A stretch of DNA of 64,000 nt from Lysinibacillus contaminans (lineage in GTDB: Bacteria > Bacillota > Bacilli > Bacillales_A > Planococcaceae). Location: contig NZ_LGRV01000003.1 in assembly GCF_001278945.1 (NCBI RefSeq), forward strand, positions 1,488,001 through 1,552,000, written 5' to 3'. This document shows, piece by piece, positions 17,069-26,122 of this stretch. The notes below the pieces were generated by a model that ran no database searches, had not been told where the DNA came from, and worked only from the letters and a program-made list of their open reading frames with translations. Within the stretch, counting starts at the first letter, position 1. The number at the start of each line of letters is the position of its first letter. A program made the position numbers and the translations under genes.

Positions 17069-17105
17069 CTAGCATTTATACGCTAACCTGCAGCATACGT
17101 ATTTA

Positions 17106-18416
17106 TTAATTTACTAATCCATTTTTCAGTGCATCCCATAATGGATTCTCCACTTCGATTTCTTCTCGATTTGGTAGCTCTCCTTTTTCAAGTGCTTCCC
17201 AATATTTCCACTTTGGAGGTTGATCGCCCAACTGATAATCCATACCTTCCCATGTATCCTCACGGAATGCGTAGAAAGCCCAATGCCAACCATATTCATC
17301 AAAAATTGAAATGAGATCTGACAAATATTGATCAGCACCTTTTACCATTCGGTTAATGCCAAATTCTTCAGCAATGATTCGATTAGCTGGAATATTATTA
17401 TCTTTTGCCCATTTATCAACAGGTTGCAAAAAGTCTTTTAAAGCTTCTTTATTAAACATTTTTTCAGTTTTCTGCTCGCCCACTTTCACCTTACCAGGAT
17501 ACTCATACTCGAATCCTTTACGACGATTTTGACTTGTCATTTCATATGGCTCATACATATGGAATGCGTACAGAACGTTATCATCCTGGATTGGCTTCAA
17601 ATACTCAAATGCCCATGGGGTTGCATACAATCCTGAATTAACAATAATTGGTGTATCCTTATCAACCTGACGGATCGCTTCTACAACCGTTTCATACAAT
17701 TTATTTAAATCTGCTGCTGTATTTTCCACTTGGCTATACCACTCGTTGTAATCTTGCGTCCAAAAATCATTAAATCCTGACGCTGTTTCTGGGTGTGGTT
17801 CATTCACTAGATTATATCCAACCACAGCTGGATGATTCTTCAATCTAGACGCGAGGTCTTTCCAAAACTGCGCAGATTGTTCGTGATAACTATAATCCTG
17901 CCAAATTCGATCATCGTTTTGACGGTTATTAAATTGTCTCCAACGATTTCCGGGTAGACTTAAAACCGTTAACACTACTTTTGAACCTCGTTCATAAGCT
18001 TCATCTAAGTCTGCTTTTAATTCCGCAAAATCTTCTTCTACAAGACCTTCATATTGATCTGCATTACCAATTAGGAAATCCTTTTTTGGATTTGAATCCG
18101 GCTGATCATTGAATAAAAAATCTTTGTCCTTTGCCCATTTATCTGGAGCTAAGCGGATAAATTCGATATTTTCTTCATTTGCTGCAGTATAATTTTCTGG
18201 AATGGATTTTGAATTCATGAAATTTGTACCTTTTTTCTGTTCATCCCAAAATGACATCTTACTTGAAGCTTCTTCCTTACTTGCTATTAGGTCTCCTTCT
18301 ATATTTATTGTTTTGTCTTCTTCCTTCTTACTTGTACATCCTACTACGAATAGAAGAATGACAATTAACATTAATGAAAGAATGCTTCTAAACGAACGAT
18401 TTTGATTGTTACTCAT
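17106..18416 (-). CDS. GH5-family glycoside hydrolase lipoprotein
   Basis: A 436-residue exported lipoprotein: signal peptide with lipobox VVGC (lipidated C27), then a (beta/alpha)8 glycosidase domain of the GH5/cellulase clan. The acid/base glutamate is E206 (NLVNEPHP) and the nucleophile is E351 (IAEEFGI), with H286 and Y288 near the active site. Members cleave beta-1,4-glucans, mannans or other beta-linked sugars, including exopolysaccharides. No carbohydrate-binding module is visible, and lipid anchoring suggests a cell-surface role such as remodelling of its own polymer. It is followed by its own terminator. Confidence 0.85.
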   Translation of the reverse strand: MSNNQNRSFRSILSLMLIVILLFVVGCTSKKEEDKTINIEGDLIASKEEASSKMSFWDEQKKGTNFMNSKSIPENYTAANEENIEFIRLAPDKWAKDKDFLFNDQPDSNPKKDFLIGNADQYEGLVEEDFAELKADLDEAYERGSKVVLTVLSLPGNRWRQFNNRQNDDRIWQDYSYHEQSAQFWKDLASRLKNHPAVVGYNLVNEPHPETASGFNDFWTQDYNEWYSQVENTAADLNKLYETVVEAIRQVDKDTPIIVNSGLYATPWAFEYLKPIQDDNVLYAFHMYEPYEMTSQNRRKGFEYEYPGKVKVGEQKTEKMFNKEALKDFLQPVDKWAKDNNIPANRIIAEEFGINRMVKGADQYLSDLISIFDEYGWHWAFYAFREDTWEGMDYQLGDQPPKWKYWEALEKGELPNREEIEVENPLWDALKNGLVN

Positions 18417-18767
18417 TTCCTCACCTCATAGCGCATTGTAAAATACGAATGTTACAAGTATGTCACAAAAAAAGATCTTAACTTTTCGTATATAGAAAAT
18501 CGGTAAATGTGGCTTTGAAAAAAAGTGGGTTTCATTTATTAATTGGTGATTATTTTAGTAGTCGAATCTTTAATAAGCACCCATTCGTACCAAGGGGTGC
18601 TACGTGTTAAATATGCGTGGATTGATTACGAGCTTACTTATTACTACCATTGTGCTTGAATTTTATAACCTCACCACTCTTATTAGTATTTTATTTTATG
18701 TATGCGCAGTTCTACAATAGTGAAACTAAAAAACGTATACGAAAATAGTTAAAAGCTATCACTACAC
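18417..18767. other. intergenic region with a short coding remnant
   Basis: No intact gene is seen. At about 18630-18748 one plus-strand frame ends FMYAQFYNSETKKRIRK before a stop, like the tail of a membrane protein, while an overlapping frame offers a 35-codon hydrophobic ORF. Both look like a decayed membrane protein gene. Promoter elements for the GH5 gene must lie near 18420-18520. Confidence 0.35.
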
Positions 18768-18813
18768 AAAATAGACTTAGCTCTACTGAAATTAGTAGAA
18801 CTAAGTCTATTTT
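18768..18813 (-). terminator. liv operon terminator, separated from livF by a MITE
   Basis: AAAATAGACTTAGCTCTACT pairs with AGTAGAACTAAGTCTATTTT with one mismatch, six-base loop. On the minus strand it ends in TTTTGTG. A MITE (18815-19065) now lies between it and livF, and its target-site copy overlaps the hairpin edge. Confidence 0.7.
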
Positions 18814-18814
18814 G

Positions 18815-19065
18815 GAGGGCACTGAAAAAGTAGTTCTCTCAATAAAACTCTAATAAAAATCAATCATTAGGATTTAGCGCTCTGGCGTTCGCTTTCCGCG
18901 GGCGAGCGACGAGCCTCCTCCTGCGCTTCGCTTCGTGCGGGGTCTCGTCTGTCTCGCTTTCCCGCAGGAGTCTCACGCCGCCGCGCTAAATCCTTAATAA
19001 AAATGTAATGCTCCTGCAAATAATTACTATAAAAAATTACAACTCTAGAGTTTTTCAGTGCCCTC
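18815..19065 (+). mobile_element. MITE copy 1 (251 bp) with GC-rich palindromic core
   Basis: The element has 15-bp perfect terminal inverted repeats (GAGGGCACTGAAAAA) and is flanked on both sides by the 8-bp direct repeat CTATTTTG (18807-18814 and 19066-19073), a target-site duplication. The AT-rich arms enclose a GC-rich imperfect palindrome starting GGATTTAGCGC and ending GCGCTAAATCC (about 18869-18993). It has no coding capacity. A second copy in inverse orientation lies at 52484-52735. It must be moved in trans by a transposase not in this window. The GC-rich core resembles palindromes scattered in many Bacillaceae genomes, from memory. Confidence 0.85.
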
Positions 19066-19118
19066 CTATTTTGCGAGCCTGTTTTTTAAAGAAAGGCTAT
19101 TCTTGATTTTACTAGCAG

Positions 19119-19826
19119 TTACGCTAAATACGCTTCTCTTATTTCATCATTTTCAATGAGATCAGTACCTTTTCCACTTAGTACAATCTCACCGTTTTGA
19201 ATAACATAACCCCTGTGTGCAATACTTAATGCTTGATACGCATTTTGTTCTACTAATAGAATCGTTATTCCTTCTTGATTTAACTGTCTAATAATATCAA
19301 AAATTTGCTCCACAATGATTGGCGCTAATCCCATTGACGGTTCATCCAGCATTAATAGATCCGGCTTCATCATTAGTGCACGTCCAATGGCTAGCATTTG
19401 TTGTTCCCCGCCGCTCATTGTGCCTCCCTTTTGATCAATCCGTTTCTTAAGTATTGGAAAAAGTCCAAACACCATTTCCATACGTTCTTCAATGACACTC
19501 TTTTTGCTCACCGAAAACGCGCCCATCAATAAATTTTCTTTTACAGTCAACGTTGCAAAAATCTTCCTTCCCTCTGGTACATGTGCCATCCCTATCAATG
19601 TCGTTTGATGCGCTGGCTTGTTTGTGATTTCCTGTTCCTTGTAAAAAATGGAGCCAGTTTTGACTTTTTCCAACCCACTTATCGATTTTAAAGTCGTGGA
19701 TTTCCCCGCTCCGTTACTCCCTATTAAAGTAACAATCTCGCCTTTTTTCACATCCATACTAATACCTCTTAATGCTTGTATACCGCCATAATAGGTTTCG
19801 ATATTATTTATTTGCAGTATTGTCAT
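19119..19826 (-). CDS. livF: branched-chain amino acid ABC transporter ATPase LivF
   Basis: A 235-residue ABC ATPase: Walker A GSNGAGKSTT (about 37-46), signature MSGGEQQML, Walker B LLMLDEPSMGLAP, and the LivF-typical ending REAYLA. It is the last gene of the liv operon, 15 bases downstream of livG. With LivG it powers uptake of leucine, isoleucine, valine or related amino acids. Confidence 0.93.
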   Translation of the reverse strand: MTILQINNIETYYGGIQALRGISMDVKKGEIVTLIGSNGAGKSTTLKSISGLEKVKTGSIFYKEQEITNKPAHQTTLIGMAHVPEGRKIFATLTVKENLLMGAFSVSKKSVIEERMEMVFGLFPILKKRIDQKGGTMSGGEQQMLAIGRALMMKPDLLMLDEPSMGLAPIIVEQIFDIIRQLNQEGITILLVEQNAYQALSIAHRGYVIQNGEIVLSGKGTDLIENDEIREAYLA

Positions 19827-19841
19827 TTACGTTTCACTCCC

Positions 19842-20636
19842 TTAAACCGGTTGAGTAGTAGTTGGTGCATGAACGGCACTAGAACCTAAATAGGCTTCAA
19901 TTACTTTAGGATTTGTTCGTATCTCTTCTGGATTTCCTTCTGCAATTTTTTCTCCATGATCTAGTACAATAATATGCTCCGATATTTCCATTACTAATTT
20001 CATATCATGTTCAATTAACAGTACCGAAACATCAAACTCTTCGCCCATTCTCTTAATGATTTCAGTGAGTTCTTTCGTTTCTTTTGGATTCATCCCAGCT
20101 GCTGGCTCATCCAATAAAATTAGTTTAGGTTTTGTCGCAAGGGCACGAGCAATTTCAAGCTTTCTTTGCGCACCATAGCTTAAGTTATTTGCTTTTTCAT
20201 TTAACAGATGTGCCAAATCGAAATGCTTTAGCAAGCGGTAAGCTTCCTCTTCTGCTTCTAATTCTTCTTTTTTTGTACCTGGAAAATTCAAGAAAATACC
20301 AAGCAAGTTTGTTTTCAATTGTGTATGCATACCCACAAGCACATTTTCAATGACTGACATCTCTCCGAATAATCTTATATTTTGAAACGTTCTCGAAATC
20401 CCTCTTTTGGATACTTCATCAGCCTTAATCCCGACTACTGATTTCCCTTCTAGCTTAATGTCGCCTGAAGTTGGCTGGTAGACGCCTGTAATCATATTAA
20501 AGAATGTTGTTTTCCCAGCGCCATTTGGTCCGATTACTGCTGTTATAGAGCCTTTCTCGACATTCATTGAGACATCCTGATTGGCTATTAGGCCACCGAA
20601 TGTTTTTGTTAAATTTGTCACCTCTAAAATCGACAT
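19842..20636 (-). CDS. livG: branched-chain amino acid ABC transporter ATPase LivG
   Basis: A 264-residue ABC ATPase with the LivG hallmark Walker A GPNGAGKTTFFN, the RTFQNIRLFG segment, signature LSYGAQRKLEIARAL, Walker B LILLDEPAAGMNP and the ending IEAYLG. The ATG at 20636 is chosen because AGGAGG lies seven bases before it, while an ATG two codons earlier touches the site. It pairs with LivF in the heteromeric importer. Confidence 0.93.
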   Translation of the reverse strand: MSILEVTNLTKTFGGLIANQDVSMNVEKGSITAVIGPNGAGKTTFFNMITGVYQPTSGDIKLEGKSVVGIKADEVSKRGISRTFQNIRLFGEMSVIENVLVGMHTQLKTNLLGIFLNFPGTKKEELEAEEEAYRLLKHFDLAHLLNEKANNLSYGAQRKLEIARALATKPKLILLDEPAAGMNPKETKELTEIIKRMGEEFDVSVLLIEHDMKLVMEISEHIIVLDHGEKIAEGNPEEIRTNPKVIEAYLGSSAVHAPTTTQPV

Positions 20637-20664
20637 TTGCATCCCTCCTACAAGTAGATCCTTT

Positions 20665-21927
20665 CTAGTCAGTACTTATCTGGCTCTTTTTCTTTATAGC
20701 GTCTTTTAGTTTCTTTTCATCAAAGACTTTATTCTTTGCAGGAATTAACCCTTTTGGTCGATACAATGCAAATGATACAAGAATAGCGCCAAAAATAAAT
20801 TTCTGCATTTTCGCAGGAGAAAGTGCTTCAGGAATGGAGATTACCCCATTAAAGTTAAGCTGATTAATCCAGTTCGTTAATTCAGTTAATACTTGCAAAT
20901 TCAAAATTGTTACGACTGCTGCACCAAGAATAACGCCAGGTACACTGCCCATACCTCCAAGTACAACCATAACTAAAATTGTAAAGGACTCCATTAAAGT
21001 GAAACTTGTTGGATCGATGAATGCTTGTTTTGCTGCAAATACAACACCCATCATGCCGGAAAAAGATGCACCCAGTGCGAAGGCCATTAATTTCGTTTTC
21101 ACAATCGGTATGCCCATTGCTTGCGCAGCAATTTCATTTTCTCGAACAGCCTTCCAGGAGCGACCTAACTTGGATTGCTCTAATCGAATAACGGCAAAAA
21201 GGGTAAATAATAAGATTACAAGTGTGACAAAGTAAAACTGATTTGGAAAAATAAGTTCCATTCCGAAAATTTTAGGGGGGGTAACAGATGCTATCCCCAT
21301 TGCACCACCAGTAATGTTTACTGGTCGATCTGCATTGTTGAATAGAATTCGAATTATTTCACCAAATCCTAACGTAACAATCGCTAAATAATCACCCTTC
21401 ACTCGAAGTACTGGGATCCCGATGAGAACTCCTGCAATCGCAGCTACGAAACCACCAATAATTAAAAACATCCAAAAACTTTCTCCACCTAGAGGAAATG
21501 TTCCAAAGGGCATAAAATTTGATGCTTGTGGAGTCGCAAAAATACTATATGAATAGGCACCTACTGCAAAGAATGCAACGAAACCTAAATCAAGTAACCC
21601 CGCCATACCAACAACGATATTCAGACCTAATGCCATAGACACATAAATACCAACCATTGTCGCAACGTCCATATAGGATTGGAAAGCTGGCCCTCCACTC
21701 GAAGCAAATGGAATAAGAATAAATAATAACCCAGCCGCCACTACCCATTTCGTTATTTTCTTCAACTTCAAATAATGAAGGATTAATAAAGAAGAAAGTA
21801 ATAATAAAAAGGCAATCACTGATTTTTGGGAAAAATATAATGCTGCAGATGTTACGAAAACAAACAACGTGAATAATAGAACTTGTGCCCATTTATTTTG
21901 TGAAAATAATGACCATTTTTCTTTCAT
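20665..21927 (-). CDS. livM: branched-chain amino acid ABC permease LivM
   Basis: A polytopic permease of about 420 residues with ten or so membrane helices, GLNIVVGMAGLLDLGFVAFFAVGAY in the first half and the conserved coupling region GRSWKAVRENEIAAQAMGI. A lysine-rich C-terminal extension follows PKGLIP. The ATG at 21927, after AGGTG, is preferred over a GTG/ATG pair just upstream. It directly follows livH and forms the heterodimeric channel with it. Confidence 0.92.
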   Translation of the reverse strand: MKEKWSLFSQNKWAQVLLFTLFVFVTSAALYFSQKSVIAFLLLLSSLLILHYLKLKKITKWVVAAGLLFILIPFASSGGPAFQSYMDVATMVGIYVSMALGLNIVVGMAGLLDLGFVAFFAVGAYSYSIFATPQASNFMPFGTFPLGGESFWMFLIIGGFVAAIAGVLIGIPVLRVKGDYLAIVTLGFGEIIRILFNNADRPVNITGGAMGIASVTPPKIFGMELIFPNQFYFVTLVILLFTLFAVIRLEQSKLGRSWKAVRENEIAAQAMGIPIVKTKLMAFALGASFSGMMGVVFAAKQAFIDPTSFTLMESFTILVMVVLGGMGSVPGVILGAAVVTILNLQVLTELTNWINQLNFNGVISIPEALSPAKMQKFIFGAILVSFALYRPKGLIPAKNKVFDEKKLKDAIKKKSQISTD

Positions 21928-21936
21928 TACCATCAC

Positions 21937-22923
21937 CTACACTTTCTCAGCCACAGGTCTACCTAATAAACCTTCTGGCTTGAAAATAAGTACTAATATT
22001 AAGATTGCAAATGCAAAAACATCTTTATATTCAGCGCCAAGTATACCAGCAGTTATGAGCGATAAATTAGCAGCAGCAAACATTTCCAACACCCCTAATA
22101 GAATGCCTCCAAACATAGCACCACGAATATTCCCGATACCGCCTAAAACAGCTGCGATGAATGCCTTCATGCCTAAAATAAAGCCAATAAATGGATCAAT
22201 CGTTCCATATTGAACAGCAAATAATACACCTGTCGCTCCACCTAAAGCTGAACCAATAAAGAATGTAAGAGAAATCATTTTATTTACATTAATCGACATT
22301 AGTGATGCTGTATCGCGATCTAGTGCTACCGCTCGCATCGCAATTCCATATTTCGTTTTATTTATAAAGTAATCAAGCGAAACCATCAAAATAATCGCAA
22401 TCACAAGGACAATAATAAAGGAAGATTTAAAGCTAGCATCATTGAAATTACTTGAAACCGATGATAGTTTCAGCGTGATTTGTTCTGTGAATAAAGATGG
22501 ACCTGTCACAATATAGTTCCCTGATGATAATTCCGCGATAAAACGAACCACATCTTGTAAAATGAAGGAAATACCTATTGCCGTAATAAGTGGGATAAGC
22601 CGCGGTGCCTTTCGAAGTGGACGATATGCAACCCGCTCAATTCCCATTCCCATTAATCCAGTCAAACTAGCTGTCACTACTAAAACTACAATTAAAACAA
22701 GTATTTGAGGAATCGCCGTTATCCAACTCATACCCATTAGAAAAATAAAGAGCGCTGTGCCAATAAATGCACCTGTCATAAAAATTTCACCATGCGCAAA
22801 ATTGATTAATTGCAAAATGCCGTAAACCATTGTATAACCAAGGGCTACAACTGCATAAACAGCCCCTAATGTCAGTCCATCAATCAGCACTTGAGGTAAT
22901 GTTTGTATCATTTCTAGAAACAT
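21937..22923 (-). CDS. livH: branched-chain amino acid ABC permease LivH
   Basis: A 328-residue polytopic permease with the LivH signature GLTLGAVYAVVALGYTMVYG near the start, GMGIERVAYRPLR in the loop and GMKAFIAAVLGGIGNIRGA in the second half. The ATG follows AGGAGGG. It is the second gene of the operon, about 120 bases after the binding-protein gene. Confidence 0.93.
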   Translation of the reverse strand: MFLEMIQTLPQVLIDGLTLGAVYAVVALGYTMVYGILQLINFAHGEIFMTGAFIGTALFIFLMGMSWITAIPQILVLIVVLVVTASLTGLMGMGIERVAYRPLRKAPRLIPLITAIGISFILQDVVRFIAELSSGNYIVTGPSLFTEQITLKLSSVSSNFNDASFKSSFIIVLVIAIILMVSLDYFINKTKYGIAMRAVALDRDTASLMSINVNKMISLTFFIGSALGGATGVLFAVQYGTIDPFIGFILGMKAFIAAVLGGIGNIRGAMFGGILLGVLEMFAAANLSLITAGILGAEYKDVFAFAILILVLIFKPEGLLGRPVAEKV

Positions 22924-23042
22924 AATAACCCTCCTTCACGTTCATTTGTTAGAAAGAAACACCTCGTTTAAAAGTAAGAGAGATACTATAGAAAAAGTGT
23001 TGAGAAAAAATAAAATCTCAACACCTTGACTAAATTTACGTA

Positions 23043-24251
23043 TTATGGAGTAACTTCGCCCTCTAGCACACCTGGATAAACCGCTTCATCAAATTTATAT
23101 AAATAAATTTTTGCGTTTACGTTATCACCTTTTTCGTCAAATGTAACGTTTGTCAGTGCACCTTGGTAGTCCTTCGTCGCTCTAATCGCTTCTGCTACTT
23201 TTTCTCTTGAAGGGACCTTACCACCGTTGTCATTAATAGCTGTTTCAATTGCTTGAAGGATTACGCCCATCGTGTCATAGCCGTATACTGAAAATGCTTC
23301 TGCGTCTTTATTAAACGCCGTTTTATAAGCCTCTACGAATTTTTTACCAGCTTCAGTTGCAGTACTTTCACCTGCTACAGAAGTAATAAATGTATTTTTC
23401 ACTGCATCTCCCGCAATATCAACTAAACCTGAAGAGTCCATCCCATCAGCCCCCATGAACGGTACATCTATACCTTTTTCACGTGCTTGTTTTATGATGA
23501 TCCCAGCTTCAGAGTAAATTCCGCCGAAGTAAACTAAGTCTGGTTTTTTTGATAATACTTGGTTTACTACACCGTTGAAATCTTTCTCACCAACTGTAAT
23601 TCCTTCGAATCCAACAATTTCAGCTCCTAATTTCTCAGCAGCTCCTTTGAATGCTTCAGCAACACCTGTACCGAATGCCGTTTTATCTTGAATTATAAAA
23701 ATTTTCTTAGCACCTAATGTTTCAACCCCATATTTTGCTGCTGCAGGACCTTGTCCATCATCTCTCTCAACAATACGGTTAACCGTCTTTAATCCACGTT
23801 CTGTTACATCAACAGCTGTCGCTCCTGGTGTTATCATCGCAAGTTTGTATTTGTCATACACTTCTGATGACGGAATGGCTACACCAGAGTTATAATGTCC
23901 GACTACAGCAAAAATGGACTCATCTGCTCCGATTATATTCGCATTTGAAACGCCTTTTTTCGGATCTGATTGGTCATCATACGGTTCAAGCTGAAGTGTA
24001 TAGCCAAGCTCTTTAAATTTTTCCGATTCTTCTTCTAATTTCAGTTGGGCACCCAATCGAATTGACTCACCTATAATTGCCGAACCACCTGATAAAGGTA
24101 ATTGAGCCGCAATTTTGATCACAGAAGTGCCATCATCGGGCACATCTTTCTTAGAATCAGATGAGCCCGATGAGTCAGATGAACATGCCGCCAATATTCC
24201 TATACTTAATACGCTTGCTGAAAGTAAGGCAAAAGATTTTTTTAGTTTCAT
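23043..24251 (-). CDS. livJ: branched-chain amino acid binding lipoprotein LivJ/LivK
   Basis: A 402-residue periplasmic-binding-type lipoprotein. The signal peptide ends at the lipobox ILAAC (C23 lipidated), followed by a Ser/Asp-rich linker and the Leu-binding fold (IKIAAQLPLSGGSAIIGES, VVGHYNSGVA, YGYDTMGV). The ATG at 24251 is chosen because AGGGGG precedes it and it gives a clean signal peptide; the open frame extends 16 codons further. It captures the amino acid for LivHMGF. A TnrA/GlnR box and a matching -10 element lie upstream, so induction during nitrogen limitation is likely. Confidence 0.93.
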   Translation of the reverse strand: MKLKKSFALLSASVLSIGILAACSSDSSGSSDSKKDVPDDGTSVIKIAAQLPLSGGSAIIGESIRLGAQLKLEEESEKFKELGYTLQLEPYDDQSDPKKGVSNANIIGADESIFAVVGHYNSGVAIPSSEVYDKYKLAMITPGATAVDVTERGLKTVNRIVERDDGQGPAAAKYGVETLGAKKIFIIQDKTAFGTGVAEAFKGAAEKLGAEIVGFEGITVGEKDFNGVVNQVLSKKPDLVYFGGIYSEAGIIIKQAREKGIDVPFMGADGMDSSGLVDIAGDAVKNTFITSVAGESTATEAGKKFVEAYKTAFNKDAEAFSVYGYDTMGVILQAIETAINDNGGKVPSREKVAEAIRATKDYQGALTNVTFDEKGDNVNAKIYLYKFDEAVYPGVLEGEVTP

Positions 24252-24302
24252 AGTATACCCCCTATTTTTTTCTCGCTCTAGTTTAGTAACTAGATTCAAA
24301 TA

Positions 24303-24308
24303 AGTATA
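24303..24308 (-). promoter_or_regulatory. probable -10 element of the liv operon
   Basis: TATACT on the minus strand, with only a weak -35 (CTGTTT, 17-base spacer). It would start transcription near 24296, which puts the centre of the TnrA box near position -50. A poor -35 plus an upstream activator site is typical of activated promoters. Confidence 0.5.
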
Positions 24309-24337
24309 ATTTTAAAACTTGAAAAAAACAGCAACCC

Positions 24338-24354
24338 TGTTAGATGTTCTAACA
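24338..24354. promoter_or_regulatory. TnrA/GlnR box between livJ and tnrA
   Basis: TGTTAGATGTTCTAACA matches the TnrA/GlnR consensus TGTNA-N7-TNACA at every defined base. It lies between the divergent liv operon and the tnrA-like gene, so it could serve both promoters. Confidence 0.8.
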
Positions 24355-24521
24355 CACTTTCGTTTATAGTTTGGAAATAATGATTTTTTGTCGAATCATA
24401 CCGGAATTAGCGATATTTTTTTTTACACAATGATGTATTTTATTGTTTTATCAGTCATAAAATATTAGATAAGAAGAAATAATAGTATTATCGAATTTAC
24501 TAGAAAGTTGGTGATTAGATC

Positions 24522-24800
24522 ATGACATGGAGTGATATTTCTTATAAGGACAAAAAAGTAATTTCAATTGGAACTGTGAGAGAATTAACAGGACTATCCG
24601 AAAGACAAATTCGCTATTATGAAGCTCGCAAACTACTATTCCCAGAAAGATCTAAAACAGGAATAAGGAAATACTCTTTTCAGGATATCGAACTATTAAT
24701 CGACATCGCCAATCAACTGGAAGAAGGAATTTGGACAAATGAAATAAAAAAAGAACTACAACTTCGAGAACAAGCCCCCAAAAAAGCTATCCTTTCATAA
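24522..24800 (+). CDS. tnrA: TnrA-like nitrogen regulator, short C-terminus
   Basis: A 92-residue MerR-family protein. The first 75 residues closely match TnrA ([41 protein letters not shown]). TnrA activates or represses nitrogen genes when glutamine is scarce, and feedback-inhibited glutamine synthetase normally captures it through its C-terminal tail. Bacillus subtilis TnrA has about 110 residues; this protein ends soon after the DNA-binding and dimer helix, so the usual tail is missing or altered. The gene is divergent from liv with a perfect TnrA box between, consistent with autoregulation. GlnR is the alternative, but no glnA follows. Confidence 0.85.
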   Translation: MTWSDISYKDKKVISIGTVRELTGLSERQIRYYEARKLLFPERSKTGIRKYSFQDIELLIDIANQLEEGIWTNEIKKELQLREQAPKKAILS

Positions 24801-24810
24801 GTAATCAGCA

Positions 24811-24846
24811 AATAATGCCCACCTAATCATTCAGGTGGGCATTATT
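24811..24846 (+). terminator. terminator of the tnrA-like gene
   Basis: AATAATGCCCACCT pairs perfectly with AGGTGGGCATTATT around an eight-base loop, 10 bases after the stop codon, followed by TTAA. Confidence 0.85.
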
Positions 24847-25214
24847 TTAAAAATTATTTGGAATAAGGCAGTCTGTTGGAATTGTCTTCAACTATGGTAA
24901 GAACTAATCAAGCGCTGGTTCAGCCATACCAAAAACGCTGGAACTTACCCTTGGACCACACATGGAATTAGTGAATAACCAACGGACATGGCGAGAACTG
25001 ATGGATGTGGTGGATAAGCGATAAAAAAACGCTCCACAGCACACTTCACTGCAGAACGTTTCGAATATCCTACATATTGACTTAATTTAAATAGCATGGC
25101 CTCAAGTCATTTTTCGGAAATTATTTATATGTCTAATAGCAATAAATTTTTTTCAATAAGCAACAGCATTATTTGTCATAGCTATTGAAAAACATTCACA
25201 GCTGAGCACATATA
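24847..25214. other. intergenic region with a coding remnant
   Basis: On the plus strand one frame ends NNQRTWRELMDVVDKR at a stop near 25023, looking like the end of a decayed gene, and is followed by an imperfect hairpin and a run of A/T. No start or family can be given. The rest shows nothing further. Confidence 0.3.
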
Positions 25215-25589
25215 TTAATTAGTTGTTTCAGTTTCTGCTTCTGCTTCCACTTTAGTTTCAGTTTCTGCTTCTGCTTCTGTTTCTACTTCCGCCTCTACTT
25301 CAGCTTCTTCCGGTGTTGTTGCGACGTCTAGACACCACAGAAACTCTTCCCAAGCCATATTCCAACCTTTGAAATATTCCTCGGAATCATCCCATTTAAC
25401 CAAAAATCTTATTGCATCATCGATTTTAACGATAGATAACGTTAAACCTGCTCCAGCTCTATCACTCACAAGAACAATACTGCCTTGTTCATCGAATTTA
25501 GCGTCAAGATCATCTTTCGCCGTAAACTCACGGCTTTGTGCTATCTCGACTAGTGTATTATTTAGAATTCTATACTTACTCTTTTTCAT
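25215..25589 (-). CDS. unknown protein with acidic repeat tail
   Basis: A 124-residue soluble protein. Residues 1-90 form a compact domain with ARAG-like and WDDSEEYFKGWNMAWEEFLW segments that I cannot assign. Residues 92-124 are a low-complexity tail of Glu alternating with Ala, Val and Thr, encoded by near-tandem GAAGCAGAA-type codons. The ATG at 25589 follows CGGGGGAAAA; the frame extends six codons further without a binding site. The tail repeat is prone to slippage, so its length may vary between strains. Confidence 0.55.
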   Translation of the reverse strand: MKKSKYRILNNTLVEIAQSREFTAKDDLDAKFDEQGSIVLVSDRAGAGLTLSIVKIDDAIRFLVKWDDSEEYFKGWNMAWEEFLWCLDVATTPEEAEVEAEVETEAEAETETKVEAEAETETTN

Positions 25590-26122
25590 TTTTCCCCCGA
25601 CTTCCATTGATAATTATTTACCTATCTATTTTACAATGTTTTTTTATAAAAATCGCTATTTTTTTCTTAAGATAAGCTGATTTTTAAACAATTTTATCTT
25701 TCTCCAAATAGAAATAAGTATAACCAAATCTATTAAGAAAAAATTGTGAACACCATATTTTTTTGTTTATAGGCACTTTTAAATTTCCAGACTGATTTCT
25801 TAGACTTAAAAAGAGCTGGTCTCTTTTTATCATGCGTAGCTCTCACAAAATAATAAAACAAATATTAGAAAAAGACCATTCAAATCACTCTTATTTTCAA
25901 CTATGATTTCTATTTATATATTGTACCATCTTATTGTATTACCTTCCAATTTCTTAAATATTCGGATTTATAAGCTCATTTAACGGAGATTAAATCAATT
26001 TTGATATAACAGCTAGCAAAGAAATACCTTCAGAAAATAATGACCGCACATTTTTTCAATTGAATCCATAATTCCAGTCCTCGTAATGCCTTTAATGGAA
26101 ATAATAAGTATCATTTGTTTCA
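25590..26122. other. 533-bp AT-rich intergenic region
   Basis: No gene is seen. A small hairpin AAAAAGAG-CTGGT-CTCTTTTT near 25808-25828 could be a terminator of an unrecognised transcript. The remainder shows no coding frame or repeat that I can support. Confidence 0.35.
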
